This document shows positions 18,424-27,443 of a stretch of 64,000 nucleotides of DNA, piece by piece. The stretch's first letter is position 1, and every line of letters begins with the position of its first letter. Origin of the DNA: UBA4582 sp038106185. GTDB taxonomy: Bacteria > Pseudomonadota > Gammaproteobacteria > Pseudomonadales > Azotimanducaceae. The stretch spans positions 87,146-151,145 of the forward strand of contig JAYODE010000004.1 in the NCBI GenBank assembly GCA_038106185.1, read 5' to 3'. A program made the position numbers and the translations under genes. The notes under the pieces were generated by a model, which was not told the origin of the DNA, did not search any database, and worked only from the letters and a program-made list of their open reading frames with translations.

Positions 18424-19248
18424 ATGAACAGACTCGCGAATAAAGTAGCCATTGTTACCGGCGGTGCGAGCGGCATCGGTGCCGGCACCGTAAGACGTTT
18501 CGTCGAAGAAGGCGCAAAGGTCGTTATCGCAGACATTCAAGACGACCTGGGTGAGGCGCTGGCAGCGGAACTTGGCGAAAATACCGTCTACCAACACACA
18601 GATGTTTCAGTCGAGGCAGACGTCGCTGGCATGGTTGACTTAGCCGTATCACGGTATGGCCGTCTCGACATCCTGTTCAATAACGCCGGGTTCGGCGGTG
18701 TTAGCGGAGAGCTTCAAGATCTGATTATCGGTGAAGAGTACGCCAATACACTGGGCGTCATGTTCACGGGCGTGGTCCTTGGCATTAAACATGCGGCTCG
18801 AGTCATGAAACCCCAACTCAGCGGCTCAATCATCAGTACAGCCAGCGTTGCCGGTCTGCAGGCCGGACTGGGTCCCCACGTCTATTCAGGGATTAAGGCC
18901 GGCGTGCTCGGCCTGTCACGTTCCGCCGCACTGGAGTTGGCGGCCTTCAATATTCGTTCTAATGCTATTTGTCCAGGCGGCATCGCCACTCCTATTTTCG
19001 CTCCCATGTTGGAAGCCGATCTTGGTGATAATCAGTCGGTAGTCGAGATCATGCGCGAGCGCATGAACAAGGCGCAGCCGGTACAACGCTCAGGCGAAGC
19101 CGTTGATATCGCCAACATGGCATTATTTCTTGCCAGTGATGACTCAACCTTTGTTACTGGCCAGCACCACGTCGTCGACGGCGGTATGACCAGCAGTAGA
19201 ATGCGGCTTGCAGAATCCTTACTCAGCGAAGATGGAGAACAGGCGTGA
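18424..19248 (+). CDS. short-chain dehydrogenase/reductase
   Basis: 274 aa classical SDR. The cofactor motif TGGASGIGAG is near residues 12-21, followed by NNAG and a catalytic Ser (STASVAG) 13 residues before Tyr in YSGIK. The C-terminal substrate region ends VTGQHHVVDGGMTSS, the family's usual closing strand. It would oxidise or reduce an alcohol/ketone with NAD(P). The substrate is unknown. Its TGA overlaps the GTG of the sulfurtransferase gene (GTGA), suggesting coupled translation and a two-gene operon. Confidence 0.88.
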   Translation: MNRLANKVAIVTGGASGIGAGTVRRFVEEGAKVVIADIQDDLGEALAAELGENTVYQHTDVSVEADVAGMVDLAVSRYGRLDILFNNAGFGGVSGELQDLIIGEEYANTLGVMFTGVVLGIKHAARVMKPQLSGSIISTASVAGLQAGLGPHVYSGIKAGVLGLSRSAALELAAFNIRSNAICPGGIATPIFAPMLEADLGDNQSVVEIMRERMNKAQPVQRSGEAVDIANMALFLASDDSTFVTGQHHVVDGGMTSSRMRLAESLLSEDGEQA

Positions 19249-20114
19249 ATTCAAATTTCCTGATCTCCACCCAGGCATTATCAGATCGAATGGCAAACCC
19301 GTCGACCAGTCGCGACTTGCGCTTATTTGATTGCACAACCCTGCTGCGCCAGGCGGGCAACACCATGACGGTTGAGTCAGGTCTCGCCGCCTATAACGAT
19401 GCTCATATTCCCGGCGCTGCGTTCCTTGACCTGCAGCGCGATTTCTCCGACCCTGATTCTGATCTGCGCTTCACACTTCCGTCGGCAGAAGCCTTCAACA
19501 AAGCAGCGGCTGATCACGGCATTAACAATGACAGCCATCTTGTGTTTTACGCAACGACCTACCCCATGTGGGCGACGAGATTATGGTGGATGTTCAGGAT
19601 TTTCGGCCATCAAAACGTTAGCGTCCTGGATGGTGGCATGAAGAAATGGCAATCGGAACACCGGCCGGTCTCAGACCAACCTGCCCGGTATCAGCCGAGC
19701 ACCTACAAGGCTACGCAGAAGCCACTCAAAGTAGCCGATAAGGCTGCGGTTCTGGCCGCCTTGGACCAGGATGATGTTTGCGTGATCAATGCCTTGAGTC
19801 ATGAGCAGTTTCGCGGTGAGGGCAGCCATTATGGGCGACCTGGTCGCATTAAAAATAGCCAGAGCCTGCCCTGGAATGAAATGCTGGATCCGGCGACCGG
19901 CTGTTTTCTGCCGGCTGAAACTCTTGCACAGAAGCTCAGCGCCACCTCAGCTCTCGAGGCAAAAAGTGTTATTACCTATTGTGGCGGCGGCATAGCCGCC
20001 AGCGTCGACCTGTTTGCCCTGGCTTTGCTGGGGATGGAAGACAAGGTTTCGCTCTACGACAACTCAATGTCAGAGTGGGCTAACGATTCTGACGCGCCGA
20101 TGCAGACTGGCTAG
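19245..20114 (+). CDS. two-domain rhodanese (thiosulfate/3-mercaptopyruvate sulfurtransferase)
   Basis: 289 aa with a GTG start overlapping the SDR stop. There are two rhodanese modules: an N-terminal inactive one (PGAAFLDLQRDFSD, then YPMWATRLWWMFRIFGH) and a C-terminal one whose active-site loop is YCGGGIAAS with the catalytic Cys at about residue 246. The CGGGIAAS loop differs from the mercaptopyruvate-type CGSGVTA, so the donor is uncertain. It transfers sulfane sulfur from a donor to cyanide or a thiol acceptor. Confidence 0.87.
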   Translation: MNSNFLISTQALSDRMANPSTSRDLRLFDCTTLLRQAGNTMTVESGLAAYNDAHIPGAAFLDLQRDFSDPDSDLRFTLPSAEAFNKAAADHGINNDSHLVFYATTYPMWATRLWWMFRIFGHQNVSVLDGGMKKWQSEHRPVSDQPARYQPSTYKATQKPLKVADKAAVLAALDQDDVCVINALSHEQFRGEGSHYGRPGRIKNSQSLPWNEMLDPATGCFLPAETLAQKLSATSALEAKSVITYCGGGIAASVDLFALALLGMEDKVSLYDNSMSEWANDSDAPMQTG

Positions 20115-20221
20115 CAGCTGCTCAGGACGAAAAACCTGTGGCCCTGCTTGAAGCCGGCAGCCCAGTATTCCTGCAGCAGACTGCAAGCGCAGCATAAAAT
20201 CCTGGATAAACGTCTATCGGC

Positions 20222-20245
20222 GCCAATAATTTTGCTATTATTGGC
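20222..20245. promoter_or_regulatory. perfect 9-bp inverted repeat upstream of asnS
   Basis: GCCAATAAT, six bases, ATTATTGGC: a perfect dyad ending 26 bases before the asnS start codon. It overlaps a TATTAT that could serve as -10. No T-run follows and the stem is AT-rich, so an operator or leader hairpin is more likely than a terminator. Confidence 0.5.
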
Positions 20246-20271
20246 AACACTGACCTAGTTGGAAAATATTC

Positions 20272-21666
20272 ATGTCCCATATATCCGTGGCTGCGGCCTT
20301 AAAAGGAAATACCACCATTGGCGCCGCTGTTACCGTCAAGGGTTGGGTCAGGAGCAAGCGTGACTCAAAAGCGGGCATATCCTTTATCGCCGTCCACGAT
20401 GGCAGCTGTTTCGACGCGATTCAGGCGGTTGTTCCCAGCGATCTGAGTAACTACACCAGCGAGGTGCTGACCATTACTACCGGCTGCTCTGTGAGTGTTG
20501 AAGGAGTGCTGGTGGCATCTGAAGGTAAGGGGCAGTCTGTTGAGATTCAGGCGACCCGAGTAGAAGTTCTCGGTCTGGTTGACGATCCTGAAACCTACCC
20601 CATTGCGAAAAAACGTCACACCTTTGAATACCTTCGTACGGTTGCCCATCTCAGGCCTCGCACAAATACGTTCGGCGCCATCACACGGGTAAGAACGACA
20701 CTGGCAAACGCCATCCATAATTACTTTTATGACCGTGAGTTTCATTGGATCAATACCCCCATCATCACGGCCAGTGACTGCGAAGGCGCGGGAGAATTGT
20801 TTCGAGTCAGCACGCTGGATCTGGCCAACTTGCCCATCAAGAATGGCAAGGTTGACTTCAGCCAAGACTTCTTTGGCGGAGAATCGTTTCTCACTGTATC
20901 AGGACAATTGAATATCGAGGCTTATTGCCTGGCAATGAGCAAAGTCTACACTTTCGGTCCCACCTTTCGCGCAGAGAACTCTCACACCAGCCGCCATCTC
21001 GCAGAGTTCTGGATGGTCGAGCCGGAAATTGCCTTCGCCGACTTGAACGACAATGCCAACCTTGCTGAAGACTTGCTGAAACATGTCCTAACCACGTTGC
21101 TGAACCAGCGCGAAGACGACATGGCATTTTTTGCCGAACGCGTCGATAAAGAAGTGATTCATCGAATACGCTCTGTTATCGATTCACGTTTCGAGCGACT
21201 GGAATATACCGAAGCGGTGAAGATTCTGAAAAGCAGTAAACAGGCCTTTGAGTTCCCTGTCGAGTGGGGGTTAGATCTACAGTCAGAGCATGAGCGTTAT
21301 CTGACCGAGAAACACGTCGGGCGACCGGTGGTACTGACGAATTATCCTAAAGAGATTAAGGCGTTTTACATGCGCCTGAATGATGACGACAAGACTGTCG
21401 CGGCAATGGACGTTTTGGCACCAGGTATTGGCGAGATTATCGGCGGCAGCCAACGAGAGGAACGCCTGGACGTCCTGGATAGCCGTATGGCGCCCATGGG
21501 CCTGCAGGATGAACTCTGGTGGTACCGCGACCTGAGGCGCTATGGCACAGTCCCTCATGCAGGTTTTGGACTCGGGTTTGAACGTCTGCTGAATTATGTC
21601 ACTGGTATGGAAAATATTCGGGATGCTATTCCATTTCCACGAACCCCGGGTAGTGCTCACTTCTAA
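20272..21666 (+). CDS. asnS: asparaginyl-tRNA synthetase
   Basis: 464 aa (E. coli 466), class II synthetase. An N-terminal OB fold binds the anticodon (VTVKGWVRSKRDSKAGISFI). Motif 2 is FRAENSHTSRHLAEFWMVEP (about residues 229-248) and motif 3 is GFGLGFERLLNYVTGMENIR near the C-terminus, ending in PRTPGSAHF as in AsnS. It charges tRNA-Asn with asparagine. It is followed directly by a tandem-repeat region. Confidence 0.97.
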   Translation: MSHISVAAALKGNTTIGAAVTVKGWVRSKRDSKAGISFIAVHDGSCFDAIQAVVPSDLSNYTSEVLTITTGCSVSVEGVLVASEGKGQSVEIQATRVEVLGLVDDPETYPIAKKRHTFEYLRTVAHLRPRTNTFGAITRVRTTLANAIHNYFYDREFHWINTPIITASDCEGAGELFRVSTLDLANLPIKNGKVDFSQDFFGGESFLTVSGQLNIEAYCLAMSKVYTFGPTFRAENSHTSRHLAEFWMVEPEIAFADLNDNANLAEDLLKHVLTTLLNQREDDMAFFAERVDKEVIHRIRSVIDSRFERLEYTEAVKILKSSKQAFEFPVEWGLDLQSEHERYLTEKHVGRPVVLTNYPKEIKAFYMRLNDDDKTVAAMDVLAPGIGEIIGGSQREERLDVLDSRMAPMGLQDELWWYRDLRRYGTVPHAGFGLGFERLLNYVTGMENIRDAIPFPRTPGSAHF

Positions 21667-22008
21667 TTGATTCACGGCGTCATCAATCAGAGCGGCCCTC
21701 GCCGGGCGAGGGGCGCCCAGCTAGGGGTGCCCGACTAGGGGTGCCCGACCAGGGGTGCCCGACCAGGGGTGCCCGACTAGGGGTGCCCGNNNNNNNNNNN
21801 NNNNNNNNNNNNNNNNNNNNNNNNNNNNNNNNNNNNNNNNNNNNNNNNNNNNNNNNNNNNNNNNNNNNNNNNNNNNNNNNNNNNNNNNNAGCTCTGCAAA
21901 TCAGCTCTGCCAATTATTCACAGTGCTGCCCTTTGATCCAGGACTAGCACTCTGTTTGGCCATCTCACCCGCAGGCCGCTGCGCTCTCATCAACATAGCC
22001 TGAATGGA
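21667..22008. repeat. 14-bp minisatellite with 100-N gap between asnS and the MBL gene
   Basis: Four full copies and one 13-base copy of CTAGGGGTGCCCGA run from 21721 to 21789 (copies 3 and 4 have CC for CT), preceded by one degenerate copy (about 21706-21720). N's fill 21790-21889. The right flank is different: two copies of a 13-mer AGCTCTGCAAATC (21890-21915). No gene is visible in this 342-base stretch, which lies between convergent genes. A bidirectional terminator role is possible but no hairpin with T-tract is seen. Confidence 0.9.
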
Positions 22009-22692
22009 TCAATCACCCATCAACATCTTCCACGACGCCAGGCTATTAATGCGCATATAGGTATTGACCTTTTTGGTCTCGGCAAGACTTGCATTGGGCA
22101 CATCGGAATAGTTGTGTCCTGGCAGTAGCAGGGTGTCGTCGGGTAACGCTGCCAGTTTCTGGATACTGTGATACATGTCTTCAGAGTTGGAACCCGGCAG
22201 ATCAACTCGACCACAGCCGTTGATAAACAAAGTGTCACCAGAAATCAGCGTATGCTTGATTCGAAAACACTGAGAGCCGGGTGTATGACCCGGTGTATGC
22301 AAAAACTCTACTTCAACGTCGCCAACCTTTAAGCGATCACCCGACTCAACTTTGACCATGTCAGCGTCAGAGATGCCGGTCACTTTTTTGACACCATCCG
22401 CTTCAATCTTATGGGTATATATCTTTACTGGATTGGTGGCTAACAACTCAGCCACACCTTGGACCTTGTTCTTACCAAAGGAGCCGCCACAATGATCTGG
22501 ATGATAATGCGTCAGTAACGCACCATTGAGCGTATACCCACGTTCATTGACGATATTCATGATGCCCGCGATATCCCAAGCCGGATCTATCACCACGACC
22601 TCTCGAGTTCGCTTGGAGCCGACCAAATAGGTAAAATTTTGCATGGGACCAATCTGGATTTGCTCCAGTATCAACTCATTTTCGATAGACAT
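22009..22692 (-). CDS. MBL-fold metallo-hydrolase, glyoxalase II-like
   Basis: 227 aa. The metal motif is THYHPDHCGG (residues 61-70: H62, H64, D66, H67), followed by LHTPGHTPGSQC, SGDTLFINGCGRVDLPGS and LPGHNYSD, which supply the remaining ligands. The GCGRVDLPGS segment is characteristic of persulfide dioxygenase/glyoxalase II-like MBL proteins. It probably hydrolyses a thioester or oxidises a persulfide, and sequence alone does not decide. The gene is single, downstream of the RND cluster on the same strand with about 70 bases between. Confidence 0.85.
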   Translation of the reverse strand: MSIENELILEQIQIGPMQNFTYLVGSKRTREVVVIDPAWDIAGIMNIVNERGYTLNGALLTHYHPDHCGGSFGKNKVQGVAELLATNPVKIYTHKIEADGVKKVTGISDADMVKVESGDRLKVGDVEVEFLHTPGHTPGSQCFRIKHTLISGDTLFINGCGRVDLPGSNSEDMYHSIQKLAALPDDTLLLPGHNYSDVPNASLAETKKVNTYMRINSLASWKMLMGD

Positions 22693-22763
22693 CCACTGAC
22701 CCTCACTGTACTTGGCAACACTATATCGTTTGGTGAGGGCAGCGTCGAGTAGTGCGCCGGGGG

Positions 22764-25700
22764 TTAGTTCTCGGGGCGAAAGCCTGCACTTTTCGCTGAC
22801 AGGGTTGGTGCTGTTTCAGGCGTAACCTCTGGGGCTACACCCCGCCATTGAAACCCCAGCCACACTTTGAAACGCTCACGGGCAGTTCGCAAATCATCAC
22901 CAATACAATACAGCGCAGGCACCATAAGTAATGACACAAACAGCGCGAACAATACGCCAAAAGCAAGGGATAACACTGCCGGCTTCAAAAACTGAGCGTC
23001 GGTGGAACGTTCCGCCATGATGGGCAGCAGACCGACGAAGGTGGTCACTGACGTGAGTAGAATCGGTCTGAAACGCGCCACCCCCGCAGCCACTACCGCA
23101 TCTGCAGCATTCCTACCCTGTTGCCGCAACCGTTCAACATAGTCGACCAGTACCAGGTTGTCGTTCACCACCACGCCAGCTGCCGCACCTATGCCAAAAT
23201 AGGAAAACATTGCCATGGACACACCAAACAGCCAATGACCATAGACTGCGCCCATGAAGCCGAATGGTATCGCCGTCATTACTAACAAGGGTAACCAGTA
23301 AGAGCCAAAAGCGACGGCAATCAACGCATACATCACAAACAAGGCAATCGCGAACAGAGAGACTAGCTCATTCATAAACAGTGCTTCGCTTTCCGCATTG
23401 CCGCTGACCCCGATCTTGATACCTGGATACTTTTGCTCAAACGCCGGCAGAAACTTGTCTTTCATATCCGTGTTTATATCGCTCATCAGATCTCCGGTTA
23501 CATCTGCGGTGACCCAGACCACTCGCTCACCATCTCGGCGTTGAATATTCTGAACGCCGGAGGCGACCTCCACTTCAGCCACTGACAGCAGAGGGACCTC
23601 ATGACCTTCCCGTGTTCGAATATGAAAGTGATTGAGGCTGTCGAGACTGTGGCGCAGCGCCGACGGATAACGCACCATCACTCTGACATCACCATTTTCT
23701 CGAGGCAATCGTTGGACTTCTTCACCGAAGTAAGCCTGCCTCACCTGTCGCGAGATCTCGGCCAGGGTCAGGCCAAGCTTTTCAGCACCTGGCAACATTT
23801 TAAAATGTAACTCATCGGACTCGCCGCGCAGCGAGTCTCGCACAAAAAAGGTGCCATCGTAACTGTAGAGCTGAGCCTGGACTTCCCTTGCCGCAGCACG
23901 CAGGACGTCCATATCTGCATGCCGCAGCGCAAAATTGACCTGAGGCGAAGAGTCGTTCATCGTGTAGTTCACTTGAATCTCCTCCGCATCAGGAATTTCC
24001 CCGACAAGCTCTCGCAGCCGAGTCGCGGCTTCTTTAGCACTCAGATCCCTGACTTCCGGGGGCGCCAGCTTGATAATGGCAATGACACTGTCGCGACGAG
24101 AACGGGTATACCAACCTTCGATGAGTTGACCGCTACCACCCTCTTCGACTGCTCGCTCGTCGACCTCCTTGATCAGCTTCAACTCTGCTGCCTGGAGTTG
24201 ATCCAAAACACCCAATGCACGTGCATAGGGCGTTCCCGTCGGCAATATCACATTGAGATAAATAATTTCATTTTCGACTTCCGGCATGAAACCGAACTTG
24301 ACCCAGCCGCTTGTGTAGAGCCCGAGGCTCAAAACTAACGCGGCGACAAAGCCGCTGACTGTTACATAGCGATGCTGCACACAGAAGTCTACCCAGCGGC
24401 GATATTTCGAGTTGGCAAAAGCCACGATGCTTTCTTCGATGCGTTTCTGCCAGCGGGCCAGCTTACCGAGCTGGTCACGATGCTGCAGATGGGCGAGGTG
24501 GGCTGGCAGGATCAGAAATGCCTCAATCAGCGAGACCAGCAACGCCAGTGTGATCACAATCGAAAATTGACGAGTAACCTGAGACTCTTCGCCAGACAGA
24601 AAGAAAAATGGCGCGAAGGCGACCATGGTCGTCAACACGGCGAAAATCACCGGCTTTGCCACCACCGACGCGCCCTCGATGGCAGCACCGAGACCGCCTT
24701 CACTCTGGCTATGGCTATGGCTATGGCTATGGCTATGGCTATGGTGATGAATGCTCTCTCCGACAACAATGGCGTCATCAACAACAATTCCGAGTACCAG
24801 CAAAAAGGCAAACGTCGACATGATATTCAGCGAAACATCATTTATCGGCAGCAGCGCAAAGGCACCCATAAATGACACTGCAATACCTGCGGTCACCCAG
24901 AAGGCCACCAAGGGTCGCAAGGATAAAATCAGTACCAAAAAGACGAGCAGGAGCCCGACAGTTGCTGAGGAGGTAATCGTACTCATTCGGCTCTTGTAGA
25001 TTTCTGCCGTGTCGAACCACAGAGAAAGGCCGACACCCTTCGGCAGATCAAGCTTGCGCTTCGCCATCCAGGCTTGCACCGCGTCACTGGATTTAACCAC
25101 CTGCATGTTGTCTGTCGACAGGATCTGCAGCAATACGGCTGGCTCACCGTTCATAGTTGCCAGAATCTCTTCGTCTTCAAAACCATCAATCACACGGGCC
25201 ACATCGCCAACACGAACACTGGCGCCATCATCAGACTGACGAATGACTATTCGACTGAACTCATCCTCACTGTCAGCGAGGTTCCGCGCACGTAATCGCA
25301 CGTCGCCCGTTTCAGTACGGATCTGACCTGTTGACAAATTTATCGAGCTGGCACGAATAGCTGCTGCAACTTCAGCAAATCCCAGGCCATACTGACGCAT
25401 GGCTGCGTTCGACACCTCAATGGTGACCTCTTCTCGACGACTACCAAACAAATCGACGAGTGAGATATAGGGAAGTTGCGCGATCTCGTCCCGCATGTCC
25501 TCTGCCAACTGGGTCAGCACCTTCTCGCCGACGTTACCGTGCACCGCGATTCTCATCATTTCCTGGCGAAACTCTACTCGCCGAATCTTTGGATTTTCGA
25601 TATCTCTGGGCAGGGCGTTCACAGCGTCGACTGCATTCTTTACATCGTTGAGAAAAGAATCCATGTTCTGACTGGGGAGTGTATGCACTTCTATACGGGC

Positions 25701-25967
25701 AAAGCTTTCAGTCGCCGTCGAGTAATACCGATAGACGCTCTCAAGACCATTCAAGGCTTCCTCGATACGCATCACGACCTGCTCTTCCACTTCCTGTGGT
25801 GCTGCCCCAGGCCAGACAATCTCAATGACGACCTGATGAGGCTTAAAGACCGGGAAAGCCTCCCGCTCCATCGACAAAAACCCCAGCAATCCCGACAGCA
25901 GTATGCCAAACATCAGCAGATTTGCCGCAACCGGATTTGATGCCCACCAAGTAATGATCCTTTTCAT
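22764..25967 (-). CDS. RND efflux permease with a His-Ser repeat insertion
   Basis: 1067 aa with the standard RND arrangement: TM1 at the N-terminus, periplasmic loop, TM2-6, second loop, TM8-12. The proton-relay pair is Asp397-Asp398 (GIVVDDAIVVGE, like AcrB 407-408). Directly after this helix, residues about 407-421 read HHHSHSHSHSHSHSQ, coded by a CTATGG array, where AcrB has a short cytoplasmic helix. The sequence is closer to the AcrB/SwrC-like hydrophobe-multidrug branch than to CusA heavy-metal pumps. It lies 5 bases after the adaptor gene; no outer-membrane channel gene is adjacent. Confidence 0.93.
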   Translation of the reverse strand: MKRIITWWASNPVAANLLMFGILLSGLLGFLSMEREAFPVFKPHQVVIEIVWPGAAPQEVEEQVVMRIEEALNGLESVYRYYSTATESFARIEVHTLPSQNMDSFLNDVKNAVDAVNALPRDIENPKIRRVEFRQEMMRIAVHGNVGEKVLTQLAEDMRDEIAQLPYISLVDLFGSRREEVTIEVSNAAMRQYGLGFAEVAAAIRASSINLSTGQIRTETGDVRLRARNLADSEDEFSRIVIRQSDDGASVRVGDVARVIDGFEDEEILATMNGEPAVLLQILSTDNMQVVKSSDAVQAWMAKRKLDLPKGVGLSLWFDTAEIYKSRMSTITSSATVGLLLVFLVLILSLRPLVAFWVTAGIAVSFMGAFALLPINDVSLNIMSTFAFLLVLGIVVDDAIVVGESIHHHSHSHSHSHSHSQSEGGLGAAIEGASVVAKPVIFAVLTTMVAFAPFFFLSGEESQVTRQFSIVITLALLVSLIEAFLILPAHLAHLQHRDQLGKLARWQKRIEESIVAFANSKYRRWVDFCVQHRYVTVSGFVAALVLSLGLYTSGWVKFGFMPEVENEIIYLNVILPTGTPYARALGVLDQLQAAELKLIKEVDERAVEEGGSGQLIEGWYTRSRRDSVIAIIKLAPPEVRDLSAKEAATRLRELVGEIPDAEEIQVNYTMNDSSPQVNFALRHADMDVLRAAAREVQAQLYSYDGTFFVRDSLRGESDELHFKMLPGAEKLGLTLAEISRQVRQAYFGEEVQRLPRENGDVRVMVRYPSALRHSLDSLNHFHIRTREGHEVPLLSVAEVEVASGVQNIQRRDGERVVWVTADVTGDLMSDINTDMKDKFLPAFEQKYPGIKIGVSGNAESEALFMNELVSLFAIALFVMYALIAVAFGSYWLPLLVMTAIPFGFMGAVYGHWLFGVSMAMFSYFGIGAAAGVVVNDNLVLVDYVERLRQQGRNAADAVVAAGVARFRPILLTSVTTFVGLLPIMAERSTDAQFLKPAVLSLAFGVLFALFVSLLMVPALYCIGDDLRTARERFKVWLGFQWRGVAPEVTPETAPTLSAKSAGFRPEN
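24703..24744. repeat. CTATGG hexamer array inside the RND permease
   Basis: Six perfect copies of CTATGG (24709-24744) plus one imperfect copy (CTCTGG, 24703-24708). On the coding strand this is (CATAGC)n, read as His-Ser. A six-base unit keeps the frame whatever the copy number. Confidence 0.95.
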
Positions 25968-25972
25968 TGACC

Positions 25973-27166
25973 TCAGCTCTCCGCGGCTTCAGAAGGCGCT
26001 CGATTGGCGACTTGAGTCTCGACCGCTGGCGAGTCAAGCGCTTCAAGCGCCATACCGGGAATGGGATTGCGTATAGAAGACAGGACAACCCGCTCTTCGG
26101 CCGTCAGCCCACTGGCAATCACGGCTTCGACTGCCGTGCTATGGGTCACGATCACTTCTCGAATGTCGAGTTTTCCGGCCTGATTGACCACGTAGACTTT
26201 ATTTCCCGCCCGTAAGCCCTCTCGCGGTATCACATAGGCATTCTCGATTCGACGACCCAGAATTTCCGCTTCAACATAGAGGCCCACTGCCAGGGGCATA
26301 CCCTCACTCGAGCGATTCAAAGTATAGGGCGCTTGCACTTCTGCAATGCCGTAGACTGTTCGAGTATTCCGGTCTATGACCGCGTCCAGACGCACCAGCT
26401 TGCCTGCCCAGGATTGCTTGACACCCGCGACCGTCGCCGTAAACGTGACATCCAGTTCAAAGTCTTTCGCTGCTACGAAACCGATGGGTACCCCGAGCGC
26501 CGCCAGCTGGCTGTCAAACAGGGGCAACCGAACCTCAACCTTATCGGTAGCAAATGCTCGTCCCAGCGCCATGCCGGGCGTCACATACTGGCCCACGTCT
26601 ACCTGCGTGCTGATCAAGCGCCCATCAAAGGGCAATGAAATTTGAGTTCGCGAGAGATTGAGTTGAGCCTGCTGTAATTCGGCTCTCGCAGCGTCCATAC
26701 GCGCACGGGCTTCTGCAACTTGCGGTTTTCTCAGGGCTAGATCCGACGCCTGACTTGCATCACGGAGTTGCTTTCGCGCTACATCGGCCGTCGCTATCGC
26801 TGTTTGCAGTGTCACCTCCGCCTCAGCGAGTCTCGCCTGCGCCTGAGCCAGCGCCAGTTGAAAGTCGATTGATTCGATTTCGACCAATGACACGCCCGAC
26901 TGAATAACTCCTCCCTCAATAAATTCCGGGGATACAGAAACGACCCGCCCAGGAATCTGAGACACCAGATCAACGACCGTACCGGCACGCACCTCACCCT
27001 GGGAGAACACCCGCAGGTCCACGCTGCTCCCCTTGACGCTTTCAACAAACACGCTAAGCGCCCGGGGTGCCTGATCCTTCTTTTCCGGATCCGGCTTGGT
27101 CCAGTGGAGACCGGCATAGCCTCCTATACCGGCGAGGAGAATCGCGACCGGAGCTACTTTTTTCAT
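25973..27166 (-). CDS. RND periplasmic adaptor (membrane fusion) subunit
   Basis: About 397 aa from ATG 27166 (MKKVAPVAILLAGIGGYAG, a membrane anchor). An open frame continues up to ATG 27244, but the added residues are Thr-His repeats from a 9-bp array, so I prefer the inner start. Domains: half-lipoyl (GRVVSVSPEFIEGGVIQSG), alpha-hairpin (about residues 95-160, Ala/Gln/Arg-rich), second lipoyl half (LPFDGRLISTQVDVGQYV), then beta-barrel and membrane-proximal domains. It bridges the permease to an outer-membrane channel. Confidence 0.9.
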   Translation of the reverse strand: MKKVAPVAILLAGIGGYAGLHWTKPDPEKKDQAPRALSVFVESVKGSSVDLRVFSQGEVRAGTVVDLVSQIPGRVVSVSPEFIEGGVIQSGVSLVEIESIDFQLALAQAQARLAEAEVTLQTAIATADVARKQLRDASQASDLALRKPQVAEARARMDAARAELQQAQLNLSRTQISLPFDGRLISTQVDVGQYVTPGMALGRAFATDKVEVRLPLFDSQLAALGVPIGFVAAKDFELDVTFTATVAGVKQSWAGKLVRLDAVIDRNTRTVYGIAEVQAPYTLNRSSEGMPLAVGLYVEAEILGRRIENAYVIPREGLRAGNKVYVVNQAGKLDIREVIVTHSTAVEAVIASGLTAEERVVLSSIRNPIPGMALEALDSPAVETQVANRAPSEAAES

Positions 27167-27189
27167 GAGTTTGATCACTTCAGTTCGTC

Positions 27190-27234
27190 CATGAGTTACA
27201 TGAGTTGCATGAGTTGCATGAGTTACATGAGTTG
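27190..27234. repeat. 9-bp tandem repeat at the 5' end of the adaptor gene
   Basis: Five copies of CATGAGTTR (27190-27234), read on the minus strand as YAACTCATG. The bases around the preferred start codon (27164-27172, CATGAGTTT) are a further near-copy, so the array looks like repeated duplication of the start-codon context. Each copy contains an in-frame ATG-like triplet only in other frames; in the adaptor frame it codes Thr-His plus Val or Ala. Confidence 0.9.
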
Positions 27235-27378
27235 AGTGTCTCATTCCGATGAGATCGGGACGTATGAACCCCTGTTATCATCATCTGTGTTGCTCAGACT
27301 ACTCGAGTCATTGCTGATCTCTCAGCATTTTACGTTGAAATGAACTATCTATCAGCTAAAGTGCTTGCCATCCCTCTT

Positions 27379-27433
27379 CAGGTCAAGAGCTCAGGTCAAG
27401 AGCTCAGATCAAAAGTTCAGATCAAGAGTTCAG
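27379..27433. repeat. 13-bp tandem repeat upstream of the thioesterase gene
   Basis: Four adjacent 13-mers (27379-27391, 27392-27404, 27405-27417, 27418-27430). The first two are identical (CAGGTCAAGAGCT); the other two share CAGATCAARAGTT. A CAG starts a fifth copy. The array ends about 10 bases before the first possible start of the next gene, inside the region shared by two divergent genes. Confidence 0.93.
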
Positions 27434-27443
27434 CTTCTGGTCC

